64,000 nt of DNA from Acidimicrobiia bacterium (GCA_022819505.1 JAJEHD010000021.1:124001-188000); one strand, 5' to 3'; shown: positions 19,952 through 28,306, counted from the stretch's first letter. The notes: generated by a model not told the origin, from the letters alone. Made by a program: numbers and translations.

Positions 19952-21187
19952 TCAGCGTCCTCCCTCGTGGGAATGCTGCTTGCGCGAGTAGAGCCGGTGG
20001 ATCAGGCGCTCAGCCCCGACGGGCTGGGTCTTGTAACGGCCCCAGCCGCTGGGCAGGTCGCGGTCGTCGTGCCAGCGGGCCGAGCGCATCTTGTCGCTCT
20101 GGGACAGCTGGCGCATGCGCCGGATGAACCCGCCGAACACCCGGTTGGTGTTGGTGGACAGCAGGGCGCCCGGCGGCCGCTCGTAGATGGGGGAGAACTT
20201 GTCGGGGAAGCCGGGCATGGTGCAGCCGATGCAGATGCCGCCCATGTTCATGCAGCCGCCGTGGCCGTCGACGATGCCCCGCTCGGCGATGTTGCACTGC
20301 ACGATCGGGCCCCAGCACCCCAGCTCGACCAGGCACTCCTTGTCGCCGTAGGAGTGGGCGAACACGCCCTCCTCGTAGTAGCCGGCCCGCGGGCAGTGGC
20401 GATGGACGGTCTCGGTGAACAGCCACGCCGGCCTCCCGAGCTCGTCGAATTCGGGCAGCGGCGCGAGGCCGTTGAGGAACAGCAGGGCCGCAGCGGCCGT
20501 CTCGGTGATGTTGTCGCCCACCGGGGAGCAGCCCGGGATGTTGATCACCGGCAGCCCCAGCGCCGACCGGTAGTCCTTGCCCAGGTGGTCCATCACGCCC
20601 ATGGCGTTGGTGGGGTTGCCGTGCGCGGCCGGGATGCCGCCCCAGCAGGCGCAGGTCCCGATCGACAGCACTGCCGCCGCGCCGGGAGCCAGCCGGTCGA
20701 GCCACTCCAGGCTGGTTATCTGGCGGCCGTCGGTCCGGTCCTCGCCCAGCCCCATCCAGTAGCCGTACTCGCCCGAGACGGTCTCGTCCATGATCGACCC
20801 CTCCCAGAAGATCAGGTAGGGGGCGTCGAGCTTGCCCTCGGCGGCCAGGCGGAGGTTCTCGGTCCATTCGGGCCCCGACTCCACCGACAGCACGGTGTGG
20901 ATGAGCTCGATGCGGGGCAGTCCCGGGACCCGGCCGGTCAGCAGGTCCTCGACCCGGGGGTGGGTCGCGCCGGAGATGGCGATGGTGCATCCGTCGCAGC
21001 TGGCGCCCACGATCCAGAACAGGTAGGCCTTCTCCAGCGGCCCCTGCGAGACCAGCTCGGATCGCTTGGGCCGGAGCGGGCTGCGCAGCGCCACCGGCGC
21101 GAGCGGGTCGGCGGGGTCGGTGATGAGCGGCTTGGCCTCGAGTTCGCCGTGCGTCGAGCCCGGCACGACCTTGGTGTACTGAACCAC
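19952..21187 (-). CDS. [NiFe] hydrogenase small subunit
   Basis: 411 residues from GTG 21187, chosen because GGAGG lies 8 nt upstream. Cluster ligands: ASCDGC (Cys64, Cys67), GTCACWGG and PGCSPVGDN for the proximal cluster. The distal and medial clusters use HRHC, KEC, LGC, VQC and the GGCMNMGGICIGC run, which offers an extra Cys. There is no twin-arginine signal and no C-terminal membrane helix, so the enzyme should face the cytoplasm and needs another partner for membrane contact. Group 1h enzymes, as I remember them, replace the second Cys of CDGC by Asp; here it is Cys. Confidence 0.95.
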   Translation of the reverse strand: MVQYTKVVPGSTHGELEAKPLITDPADPLAPVALRSPLRPKRSELVSQGPLEKAYLFWIVGASCDGCTIAISGATHPRVEDLLTGRVPGLPRIELIHTVLSVESGPEWTENLRLAAEGKLDAPYLIFWEGSIMDETVSGEYGYWMGLGEDRTDGRQITSLEWLDRLAPGAAAVLSIGTCACWGGIPAAHGNPTNAMGVMDHLGKDYRSALGLPVINIPGCSPVGDNITETAAAALLFLNGLAPLPEFDELGRPAWLFTETVHRHCPRAGYYEEGVFAHSYGDKECLVELGCWGPIVQCNIAERGIVDGHGGCMNMGGICIGCTMPGFPDKFSPIYERPPGALLSTNTNRVFGGFIRRMRQLSQSDKMRSARWHDDRDLPSGWGRYKTQPVGAERLIHRLYSRKQHSHEGGR

Positions 21188-21237
21188 GAACGAAGCCTCC
21201 TGCGATCGAGGGCGCTGCCGACAAGCGGAGCCTAACA

Positions 21238-21258
21238 CTATGTGCGAATCGCATCTAG
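21238..21258 (-). promoter_or_regulatory. Putative operator, copy 1 (hydrogenase promoter)
   Basis: Read on the minus strand: CTAGATGC-GATTC-GCACATAG, an 8-5-8 imperfect palindrome. It matches sites at 31450-31470 and 38919-38939. It lies 50 nt upstream of the small-subunit start and also upstream of the divergent membrane-protein operon, whose -10-like TATGCT is at 21273-21278. One regulator could control both directions. Confidence 0.7.
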
Positions 21259-21312
21259 CAGCGGCTGTGGGCTATGCTGCGCCGACTACCGTCGTGGCTT
21301 GCGGGAGGGTCC

Positions 21313-21567
21313 ATGTCGACAGGATGGGTCATCGGCTATCTGATCGGGGGCGTCTTGATCCTGGCCGTCGTCGTGCTCCTGCTGCTCATGATCCGCGGTG
21401 CTCACCGTGCCGCGGTGAAGGCCGAGGCGATCCTGGCTGCGCTGGAGGAGTCCCGCGACAACACCGCACCACTGTGGGCCGTCAACAACGTCAACTCGGC
21501 GATCGAGCGGATAACCGCGGGAGCGGGGGCGGTGCGGGAGCATCTCGCTTCTAAGGACGGGGGCTGA
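21313..21567 (+). CDS. Tiny single-pass membrane protein A
   Basis: 84 residues: an N-terminal transmembrane helix (about residues 5-27, GGVLILAVVVLLLLMI) and a soluble amphipathic tail containing DNTAPLWAVNNVNSAIERI. It is the first gene of the plus-strand accessory operon, with GGGAGG upstream of ATG 21313. Its architecture (helix, short basic stretch, A-x2-IL segment) is shared with the gene at 38981-39229 and loosely with the next gene. Function unknown; membrane anchoring of the cytoplasmic hydrogenase is a reasonable guess. Confidence 0.8.
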   Translation: MSTGWVIGYLIGGVLILAVVVLLLLMIRGAHRAAVKAEAILAALEESRDNTAPLWAVNNVNSAIERITAGAGAVREHLASKDGG

Positions 21568-21569
21568 CG

Positions 21570-21845
21570 ATGAGCACCAACGCGCTCTGGTGGCTGACCC
21601 TGGCACTGGGTCTGGTGGTTTGCCTGGTGGCGGTGCTGTTGCTGCAGATCTTCTACCGGAAGGTGCGCCGCATCGAGACGGGCGCAGCCGCCATATGGGA
21701 GACGGGCAAGCAGGTGGCCCGCAACACCGCCACCACCTGGATGCTCCATCAGACCACCGTGCGCCTGGACACCTTCACCGAGGAGGCGCTCAAGCACGAC
21801 GCATTCCTTGACGAAGCCTTGGCTCAAGCGGGAGGAGACGACTGA
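21570..21845 (+). CDS. Tiny single-pass membrane protein B
   Basis: 91 residues. LWWLTLALGLVVCLVAVLLLQ forms the membrane helix at residues 5-25. The basic turn YRKVRRIE then leads into an amphipathic tail (GKQVARNTATTWMLHQTTVRL) and an acidic end. The LWW opening and EI-x3-A-x2-I spacing resemble the protein at 38981-39229. It starts 3 nt after protein A and overlaps protein C (TGATG), so all three should be made together. Confidence 0.78.
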   Translation: MSTNALWWLTLALGLVVCLVAVLLLQIFYRKVRRIETGAAAIWETGKQVARNTATTWMLHQTTVRLDTFTEEALKHDAFLDEALAQAGGDD

Positions 21846-22108
21846 TGCGAACCCTCCTCATCGTGCTGACGGTGGTCGAGATCGTGGTGTTCGTCGGGGC
21901 CCTGGCGGTGTACCTGATCGCCATCAGCCGCTCGCTCCGGCGCATCTCGCAGTCGTTGGGCAAGGTCACCTTCGGTGTGAGAGCCATCGAGACGCAGTGC
22001 GCCTCCGTCGGCCCGTCGGTCACCCGGGTGAACGAGCAGTTGACCGTCATCGCCGGCGCCCTCGACGGTGTGTCGGCCAAGGCTGAGCGCCTCGGCGCCG
22101 GATCGTGA
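21845..22108 (+). CDS. Tiny single-pass membrane protein C (SLGKxTFGVR family)
   Basis: 87 residues: a membrane helix (residues 3-27), then SLGKVTFGVRAIE and a heptad-like tail. The motif SLGK-V/I-TFGVR-A/S-I and the spacing that follows are repeated in the protein at 39246-39506, so the two are paralogs. I know no named family. The stop overlaps the GTG of the next gene. Confidence 0.8.
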   Translation: MRTLLIVLTVVEIVVFVGALAVYLIAISRSLRRISQSLGKVTFGVRAIETQCASVGPSVTRVNEQLTVIAGALDGVSAKAERLGAGS

Positions 22109-22503
22109 GCACACCGGCGGCATCCCCCAAGTCAGGCGCCCTGGCCGCCCTCTACTGGCGCAGCGAGATCCTCCAGGTCATGTACTGGCTGCGGGGTGAG
22201 GGGTTCGGCGATGTGGTCGATCCCGGATTGATCGAGCGCTTCCTGGGGGTGGACGCCGCCATCGGAATGACCTACCTGGACCGTCTGGTCATCGAGGGCT
22301 ATCTGGTGCGCGACGGCGACTGGTTCGCCCTGTCGGAGTTCGGCCTGGAGCGGGGCGCTCGGGAGTTCCAGGAGGCGTTCGCCGACCTGACCAAGCCCAC
22401 CCACGGCGAGTGCAGCGACGACTGCTGGTGCCATGCCTCCGTTGACGAGGCCGAGGCGTGCGTCGCGCAGCGCCTGCGCGACGGCCACGGTCATGCCCAC
22501 TGA
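22105..22503 (+). CDS. Winged-helix protein with Cys/His-rich tail, possible metal sensor
   Basis: 132 residues. The first 90 read as a winged helix (SEILQVMYWLRGEGFGD, IGMTYLDRLVIEGYLVRDGDW). The tail holds four cysteines and several histidines (GECSDDCWCHAS, then EAC and a final DGHGHAH), suited to binding a metal such as nickel. It may be the regulator that recognises the 21-bp palindromes, or a metal-responsive partner of the PadR protein. Both are inference. GTG start, overlapping the previous stop; it overlaps the PadR gene by 11 nt. Confidence 0.75.
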   Translation: MSTPAASPKSGALAALYWRSEILQVMYWLRGEGFGDVVDPGLIERFLGVDAAIGMTYLDRLVIEGYLVRDGDWFALSEFGLERGAREFQEAFADLTKPTHGECSDDCWCHASVDEAEACVAQRLRDGHGHAH

Positions 22504-22846
22504 GCCGGCCGACGGGCTCCCGCGGCGGTTCCTGCCCGCGTTTCTGCTGCTCGGCCTGGAACGCGCCGGCACGTCCTACGGCTACGAGCTCTACGAGACG
22601 GTCACGTCGCTGGGCCTGTCGGTGGACCTGGCCGCGGTCTATCGGGGACTGCGGACCATGCAGCAGCGCGACCTGGTCACCTCGCAGTGGGTTTCCTCCC
22701 TCTCCGGACCGGATCGACGCCTGTACGCGCTCACCGAATCCGGACGGCAACAGGCCCAGGCCGCGGCCGCCGAGCTGGCCGCGGTGCGCGACGGCCTCGT
22801 AGCCGCCCTGGAGCACTTCAGCACGCGCGACGGCACTCCCGCATGA
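22493..22846 (+). CDS. PadR-family transcriptional regulator
   Basis: 117 residues with the PadR layout: PAFLLLGLERAGTSYGYELYE, then LAAVYRGLRTMQQRDLVTSQW (recognition helix and wing), RLYALTESGRQQ and a short dimerisation helix. ATG 22493 lies inside the end of the previous gene. PadR proteins usually repress neighbouring genes in response to a ligand, so this is a candidate regulator of the hydrogenase locus. Confidence 0.85.
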   Translation: MPTEPADGLPRRFLPAFLLLGLERAGTSYGYELYETVTSLGLSVDLAAVYRGLRTMQQRDLVTSQWVSSLSGPDRRLYALTESGRQQAQAAAAELAAVRDGLVAALEHFSTRDGTPA

Positions 22847-23622
22847 GGATCGCGGTCGCGGGCAAGGGTGGCGCCGGCAAGACCACCATCTGCGCGACCG
22901 CAGCCCGGCTCATGGCCAGGTCGGGCCACCGGGTGGTGGCCATCGACGGTGACACCAACCCCAACCTGCACGCAGCCATCGGGGTCGACGCGGCCGCGGA
23001 GGCCCCGTTCCTGCCCACGTCGCTGGTGTCGCGCCGCTTCGACGGTCCGCGGCTGACGGCTCCGGTGGACGAGGTTCTCGACCGGCACAGCGTGCCCGCT
23101 CCCGACGGTGTGCGCCTTGTGCGCATGGGAATGCCCCAGCACGCCGACGAGGGCTGCATGTGCTCCGCGCACGCCACCGTGAGCGCCTTCCTCGCCGATC
23201 TCGGCGACGACGCCGGCACGGTCACATTGCTGGACCTCGAAGCGTCCCCGGAGCACCTGAGCCGGGGGACGGCCCGGCACTCCGACGTTCTGCTGCTCGT
23301 GGCGGAGCCCTACTACCGGTCGCTGGAGGCGGTGCGGCTGCAGGCCTCGCTGGCGGCCGAGACCTCCATCGGCCGGGTGGCGGTGGTGGCCAACAAGTGC
23401 CGCCAGCCGCCGGACTTCGACGCCATCGAGGAGTACTGCGACCGCCACGGGCTGGAGCTGGCCGGTGCCTTGCCATGGTCCGAGGCCGTGCTCGAAGCGG
23501 ACGGCGCGTCCCGGCCGCTGCTAGATCACGCCCCCGGCGATCCGGTGGTCGGCGCGCTGGACACCCTGTTCGACGCTCTCGTGGCCGGATCAGCGGTTGC
23601 CCGAGCGGAGGCCGGCGTCTGA
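22843..23622 (+). CDS. CooC/MinD-like ATPase with CxC motif
   Basis: 259 residues. Deviant Walker A GKGGAGKTT, the switch region AIDGDTNPNLH, Cys105-Met-Cys107 in GCMCSAHATV, and LLDLEASPEHLSRG as Walker B. In Carboxydothermus CooC1 a CxC pair binds nickel or zinc at the dimer interface. This protein is therefore probably an ATP-dependent nickel-insertion or metal-chaperone factor for the hydrogenase. It overlaps both the PadR gene and hypC. No hypA/hypB pair is present in the window, so it may share their task. Confidence 0.88.
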   Translation: MRIAVAGKGGAGKTTICATAARLMARSGHRVVAIDGDTNPNLHAAIGVDAAAEAPFLPTSLVSRRFDGPRLTAPVDEVLDRHSVPAPDGVRLVRMGMPQHADEGCMCSAHATVSAFLADLGDDAGTVTLLDLEASPEHLSRGTARHSDVLLLVAEPYYRSLEAVRLQASLAAETSIGRVAVVANKCRQPPDFDAIEEYCDRHGLELAGALPWSEAVLEADGASRPLLDHAPGDPVVGALDTLFDALVAGSAVARAEAGV

Positions 23623-23891
23623 TGTGCGTCGGGATACCGGCGCAGGTCGTCGAGTTGGAGTCGTCTGGTCCCCACACGGCCATCGTCGATGTGGACGGGG
23701 CGCAGCGGGAGGTCAACACCATCATGGTCGACGACGAACCGCTCGCTGTCGGTGAGTGGGTGCTATTGCACGTCGGGTTTGCGATGTCCAAGATCGATGC
23801 GGCCGAGGCCGCCGACACGCTGGCGTTCATGCGGGAGCTCGGATCGGTGTACGACGAGGAGATCGAGGCCTTCACCAGCGACCTGCCATGA
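23622..23891 (+). CDS. hypC: Hydrogenase assembly chaperone HypC
   Basis: 89 residues starting MCVGIPAQVVELE, with the essential N-terminal Cys2. A beta-barrel core (AIVDVDGAQREVNTIMVDD, GEWVLLHVGFAMSKID) matches HypC/HybG. HypC carries the Fe(CN)2CO unit with HypD and delivers it to the large subunit. It overlaps the ATPase stop and the SIS-gene start by 1 and 4 nt. Confidence 0.95.
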   Translation: MCVGIPAQVVELESSGPHTAIVDVDGAQREVNTIMVDDEPLAVGEWVLLHVGFAMSKIDAAEAADTLAFMRELGSVYDEEIEAFTSDLP

Positions 23892-24931
23892 ACACGGGGT
23901 CGGCGCCCATCGACTGCGGCCGTGACCCGGTCGAGGCTGCGATGTGGCTGGCCCGGGCCTTCACCGCCGGCCGCCGGCTGAGCGTGCGGGCGCCTGGAGC
24001 GCCCGACCATGCCCACCACGTGGCCGTCGAGTTCGTCCATCCCGTGGTGGCCGGCACCCGACCGCTGGCCGCGGCGGTGGCCGCATCCGCGGACGACGGC
24101 GCCGTCTCGACGGACGCCACCCTGGTCATCGGGCCCGACATCGCCACCGCCGACCTGTTCATCTCCACCGATCAGAGCGACACCGCCATCGTCCGCAGCT
24201 ACCACGTGCTGTGGGAACTGGTCCAGGTCGCGCTCGAGCATCCCGGGCTGATCGGCAGTTCAGCGGTGGCTGGCGGCGACTCCACCGGGTTCCTGTACCC
24301 GTTCCTGGACGCGGCCGAGGAGGACGAGGCTGCGCTGCGCCAGTCGCTGCGGGCGTCGGCCGGCGCCAAGGTCCGGGAGTCCGAGGAGCTGTCCCGGCGG
24401 TCGGTGGAGTTCAACGGCGCCGCGCTGGTGCATGCCGGAACGGCTATCGGGCTGGCCGCCGGGTCCGGCGGCCGGGTGCTGACCATGGGCAACGGGGGCA
24501 GCGCAACCGACGCCGCCCGGCTGGCCCGGCTGCTGCGAGCCCGGGGCATCGGTGCCGAGTCGCTCTCCGCCGACTACGCAGTGGCGACCGCGCTGGCCAA
24601 CGATCTCGGTGCCGAGCGGATCTTTTCCCGGCAGCTCGACGCCTTCGCCCGGCCGGGCGACGTGCTGGTGGGTTGCAGCACCAGCGGAGCCTCCCTGAAC
24701 CTGCTGGCCGCCTTCGACCAGGCTTCGGCAATGGGACTGGCCACGGTGGGTATCAGCGGTTACGGCGGCGGGTCTTTCGCGGATCACCCGAGCGTGAACC
24801 ACAAGCTCGTCGTACAGTCGATGTCGGTGCATCGCATCCAGGAGGCCCAGGCTGCGCTCATGAGCGCGCTTTGCGAGCGGGCCGCGGGCGCGGTCGCGAC
24901 TACCGGTCGGGCATCGGAGGCGGCGCCGTGA
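23888..24931 (+). CDS. SIS-domain protein (GmhA-like) in hyp operon
   Basis: 347 residues. The C-terminal half is a SIS domain with LTMGNGGSATDAARLARLL (near residue 199) and LVGCSTSGASLNLL, as in sedoheptulose-7-phosphate isomerase. The N-terminal 160 residues contain VVAGTRPLAAAVA and SYHVLWELVQVALEHPG and look like a second, degenerate nucleotide/sugar-fold domain. There are no heptose-pathway neighbours. Its position between hypC and hypD recalls the hydrogenase loci of mycobacteria as I remember them. A role in hydrogenase maturation is therefore likely, although its chemistry is unknown. Confidence 0.82.
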   Translation: MNTGSAPIDCGRDPVEAAMWLARAFTAGRRLSVRAPGAPDHAHHVAVEFVHPVVAGTRPLAAAVAASADDGAVSTDATLVIGPDIATADLFISTDQSDTAIVRSYHVLWELVQVALEHPGLIGSSAVAGGDSTGFLYPFLDAAEEDEAALRQSLRASAGAKVRESEELSRRSVEFNGAALVHAGTAIGLAAGSGGRVLTMGNGGSATDAARLARLLRARGIGAESLSADYAVATALANDLGAERIFSRQLDAFARPGDVLVGCSTSGASLNLLAAFDQASAMGLATVGISGYGGGSFADHPSVNHKLVVQSMSVHRIQEAQAALMSALCERAAGAVATTGRASEAAP

Positions 24932-26058
24932 AGTACGTCGACGAGTTCCGCGACCCCGAGGCGGCCCGCCGCCTGCTGGCCGACATCGCCGATGCTGCCG
25001 GTGACCAGCCGCACCGGAAGTTCATGGAGGTCTGCGGGGGTCACACCCACGCCATATACCGGCACGGCATCGAGGCCCTGCTGCCCGACAGCATCGAGCT
25101 GATCCACGGGCCGGGGTGCCCGGTGTGCGTCATCCCGATGGGCCGTGTCGACGACGCCGTCGCGGTCGCCTGCGCAGACGGGGTGACCATGTGCTGCTTC
25201 GGGGACATGATGCGGGTGCCGGGCGGGGAGTCGACCCTGCTGGAGGCCAAGGCCGGCGGCGCCGATGTCCGTGTCGTGTACTCGCCGCTGGACGCTCTCG
25301 CGCTCGCGGAGCGGAGCCCCGACCGCCAGGTCGTGTTCCTCGCCGTCGGGTTCGAGACCACCGCGCCTTCGACCGCGGTCACGCTCCTGCAGGCTCGCGA
25401 GCGCAACGTCGACAACTTCAGCGTGTTCTGCAACCACGTCACCATCGTCCCGCCGCTGAAGGCCATCCTCGACTCGCCCGGGCTCGACCTCGACGGCTTC
25501 CTGGGCCCCGGTCACGTGTCCACCGTGATCGGCACCCACCCGTACCGGTTCGTCCCGGCGCAGTACGGCCGGCCCCTGGTCACCGCCGGCTTCGAGCCGG
25601 TGGACATCCTTCAGGCGGTGCTGATGCTGCTGCGCCAGCTCGCCGAGGGGCGCTGCGAGGTCGAGAACCAGTACCGGCGAGTGGTGTCCGGGGCCGGCAA
25701 CTCCCGGGCGCTGGAGCTGCTGCGAGAGGTCTTCGTGGTGAGGCCGCACTTCGAGTGGCGGGGCCTCGGGTTCATCGCTCAGAGCGCCCTCTCGATTGCG
25801 CCCGAGTTCGCGCGGTGGGACGCCGAGCTGCGCTACGAGGTCCCCGGAGTGCGGGTGGCCGACCCGAAGGCCTGCCAGTGCGGCGAGGTGCTCAAGGGGG
25901 CGCTACGGCCGTGGGAGTGCAAGGTCTTCGGAACGGCCTGCACCCCGGAGACGCCGATCGGCACCTGCATGGTGTCGTCGGAGGGCGCCTGTGCCGCCTA
26001 CTACAACTACGGGCGGTACTCGAGCCGGTCGCGCATCCCGGTCCACGCCTCCGGCTGA
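24928..26058 (+). CDS. hypD: Hydrogenase formation protein HypD
   Basis: 376 residues, normal length. FMEVCGGHTHAIYRHG carries the Fe-binding Cys. GPGCPVCVIP and CFGDMMRVPGG follow. The C-terminal Fe-S region (CQCGEVLKGALRPWECKVFG, GTACTPETPIGTCMVS) is complete. HypD with HypC assembles the Fe(CN)2CO group. GTG start overlapping the SIS-gene stop. Confidence 0.96.
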   Translation: MKYVDEFRDPEAARRLLADIADAAGDQPHRKFMEVCGGHTHAIYRHGIEALLPDSIELIHGPGCPVCVIPMGRVDDAVAVACADGVTMCCFGDMMRVPGGESTLLEAKAGGADVRVVYSPLDALALAERSPDRQVVFLAVGFETTAPSTAVTLLQARERNVDNFSVFCNHVTIVPPLKAILDSPGLDLDGFLGPGHVSTVIGTHPYRFVPAQYGRPLVTAGFEPVDILQAVLMLLRQLAEGRCEVENQYRRVVSGAGNSRALELLREVFVVRPHFEWRGLGFIAQSALSIAPEFARWDAELRYEVPGVRVADPKACQCGEVLKGALRPWECKVFGTACTPETPIGTCMVSSEGACAAYYNYGRYSSRSRIPVHASG

Positions 26059-27149
26059 TGCCGTCCGGGGACGACTTCGAGGCACGAGAGGCGGTTCTGG
26101 CCCGGGTCGAGTCGTGGCGGCGGCGCGCCCCCAGGCTCACCGACGACACCATCACCATGGCCCACGGGGCCGGCGGCCGGGCCAGCCAGTCGCTGATCGA
26201 GGCCGTCATCCGCCCGGCCTTCTCCAACCCGGTGCTCGACCGGCTTGAGGACGGCGCGGTGCTGGAGGCCGGAGAGGGCAGGCGCCTGGCCGTGACCACC
26301 GACGCCTTCGTGGTCACACCCCGCCGCTTCAACGGAGGCTCCATCGGCGACCTGGCCGTGAACGGGACCATCAACGATCTGGCCGCCATGGGGGCCGAGC
26401 CGGCGGCGCTCACCGTCTCGCTGGTGCTGGAGGAGGGGCTGGCGGTCGAGGAACTGCGAGTCATCGTGGACGACGTGGCCCGGGCGGCAGCATCGGCCGG
26501 CGTCGACATCGTCACCGGCGACACCAAGGTGGTCGAGCGGGGCGCGGCCGACGGCTGCTACATCACCACCACCGGGATCGGGTTCGTGAGAGATGGGACA
26601 CATCTGGAAGCGGCGTCGGTGCAGCCGTCGGACGCGCTGGTGCTCTCCGGCACGATCGGCGACCACGGTGTAGCGGTGATGGTGGCCCGCGGCGACCTGG
26701 CCCTGGCCGCTGACGTGGCGTCGGACACTGCGCCGCTGTACGAGTTGGTCTCGGCCCTGCTGGACGCGGTGCCGGCCACCCGGTGGCTTCGGGACCCGAC
26801 CCGCGGCGGGGTGGCCTCCATCTGCAACGAACTGGCCGCGGCGTCCGGGCTGGGGGTCGAGCTCGACGAGCGGGCCCTGCCGGTGCGGGGCGCGGTGGCC
26901 GGGGCGTGCGAGCTGCTGGGACTCGACCCCCTCTACATCGCCAACGAGGGCAAGATGCTGGCGGTGGTGCCCGCCACCGACGCCGAGACCGCGGTGGAGG
27001 CCATGCGGAGCTGCGAGGCCGGCGCCGACGCCTGCGTCGTGGGTGCCGTCACCGATGAACATCCGGGCCTGGTGCTGGTGCGCACCGGCTTCGGCGGGAC
27101 AAGAATCGTCGACATGCTGGTCGGTGATCCCCTGCCCCGGATTTGCTGA
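26058..27149 (+). CDS. hypE: Carbamoyl dehydratase HypE
   Basis: 363 residues of the PurM/SelD-like fold: ITMAHGAGGRASQSLIE, VVTPRRFNGGSIGDLAVNGTINDLA and DPTRGGVASICNELA. It ends in PLPRIC, the conserved C-terminal Cys that receives the carbamoyl group from HypF and becomes thiocyanate. It overlaps hypD by 1 nt. This is HypE, not SelD: the terminal PRIC settles it. Confidence 0.96.
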   Translation: MPSGDDFEAREAVLARVESWRRRAPRLTDDTITMAHGAGGRASQSLIEAVIRPAFSNPVLDRLEDGAVLEAGEGRRLAVTTDAFVVTPRRFNGGSIGDLAVNGTINDLAAMGAEPAALTVSLVLEEGLAVEELRVIVDDVARAAASAGVDIVTGDTKVVERGAADGCYITTTGIGFVRDGTHLEAASVQPSDALVLSGTIGDHGVAVMVARGDLALAADVASDTAPLYELVSALLDAVPATRWLRDPTRGGVASICNELAAASGLGVELDERALPVRGAVAGACELLGLDPLYIANEGKMLAVVPATDAETAVEAMRSCEAGADACVVGAVTDEHPGLVLVRTGFGGTRIVDMLVGDPLPRIC

Positions 27150-27180
27150 TGGTGCCGCAAGCCGCGGCAGATTGGTGCCT

Positions 27181-27231
27181 ATGAGCCGGGCGAGCCCACC
27201 ACGATGGAGCGGGCCCATGAGCCGGGCGAGC
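27181..27231 (+). repeat. 15-bp direct repeat between hypE and EamA gene
   Basis: ATGAGCCGGGCGAGC occurs at 27181-27195 and 27217-27231. A third, diverged copy (ATGAGCCGCGCCGGG) begins at 27252 and is the actual start of the next gene. The first two ATGs are out of frame with it. It looks like a local duplication of a translation-start region. Confidence 0.6.
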
Positions 27232-27251
27232 AATGACGGTGGTGCAGTTCG

Positions 27252-28286
27252 ATGAGCCGCGCCGGGATCGTGCGCTGCTTGCTGGCGGCTGTGCTGTTCG
27301 GTGCGTCAGCGCCGGCCGCGTCCGAACTGGCTGGCGACATGTCCTCGCTGGTGCTGGCCGGCCTTCTCTATCTGGGCGCGGGGATCGCGGTGGTGCCCTC
27401 GGTCGTCCGCTCGCCGCCTTCTGCGGTGGCGCTGCGACGAGACTGGCGCCCAGCGCTGGTGGCGGTCGTCGCCGGCGGTGCTATCGGGCCGGCGCTGCTG
27501 GTGGCCGGTCTGGCCCGCACACCGGCCGCGACCGCATCGATCCTGCTCAACCTGGAGCTGGCCGCCACCGTCCTGCTGGCCGCCGTCATCTTCCGCGAGC
27601 ATCTCGGTGGGCGCGTCCTGGCCGGGGCCGGTCTGGTCACCGTGGCGGGCGTGGTCCTGTCCTGGGAGCCGGGCGCGCAGATCGACGTCGGCGCGCTGTT
27701 GATCGCGGCGGGTTGCCTGGCGTGGGGGGTCGACAACGGTGTCACCGCCAAGATCGACCAGCTCAGCCCCGAGCAGGTGGTGCTGCTGAAGGGATTCGTG
27801 GCCGGGCTGGCCAACCTGATGCTCGGCCTGGCGTTCGCTGAGGGCGTCACCGGCGTCACCGCCGGCCAAGTCGTGGCGGCCATGCTCATAGGCATGGCCG
27901 GCTACGGCGCGTCGATCGTGCTCTGGGTCAAGGGCGCCCGGGACCTCGGTGCGGCCCGGGGCCAGGTGATCTTCGCGGCCGCGCCGTTCATCGGAGCGGT
28001 CATCGCCTGGTCGGTGCTGGGAGAGTCGGTGACAGTCGCGCAGTTGATCGCGGTCGTCATCGCCGCGGCCGGCGTGGGGGTGTCATTGGAGTCGGCGCAC
28101 GATCACCGGCACGCCCACGAGGCCATGGAGCACGAGCACGAGCACAGCCACGACGACGACCATCATGACCACACCCACGACGAGCCGGTCGAGGGCCGCC
28201 ACACCCACGTCCACCAGCACCGGCCCAGAGTGCACAGCCACCCCCACGTCCCCGACCTCCATCACCGCCACCGCCACGACGACTAG
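27252..28286 (+). CDS. EamA-family transporter with His-rich C-terminal tail
   Basis: 344 residues. The first 280 form ten membrane helices of the DMT/EamA type. The last 65 are packed with His, Asp and Glu (AHDHRHAHEAMEHEHEHSH, then DDDHHDHTHD, ending DLHHRHRHDD), a strong metal-binding tail. Located after hypE, it probably moves nickel or a nickel chelate, or stores and senses the metal. The direction of transport cannot be told. It is convergent with the second CooC-like gene, only 20 nt apart. Confidence 0.82.
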   Translation: MSRAGIVRCLLAAVLFGASAPAASELAGDMSSLVLAGLLYLGAGIAVVPSVVRSPPSAVALRRDWRPALVAVVAGGAIGPALLVAGLARTPAATASILLNLELAATVLLAAVIFREHLGGRVLAGAGLVTVAGVVLSWEPGAQIDVGALLIAAGCLAWGVDNGVTAKIDQLSPEQVVLLKGFVAGLANLMLGLAFAEGVTGVTAGQVVAAMLIGMAGYGASIVLWVKGARDLGAARGQVIFAAAPFIGAVIAWSVLGESVTVAQLIAVVIAAAGVGVSLESAHDHRHAHEAMEHEHEHSHDDDHHDHTHDEPVEGRHTHVHQHRPRVHSHPHVPDLHHRHRHDD

Positions 28287-28306
28287 CGCCGCCCGGCGGG
28301 TGAGGT

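Noticed and set aside
26058..27149. HypE considered as SelD, which would supply selenophosphate
   Set aside because: The protein ends in PRIC and lies in a hypCD operon; SelD has an N-terminal catalytic Cys/Sec-Gly-Lys region not seen here.
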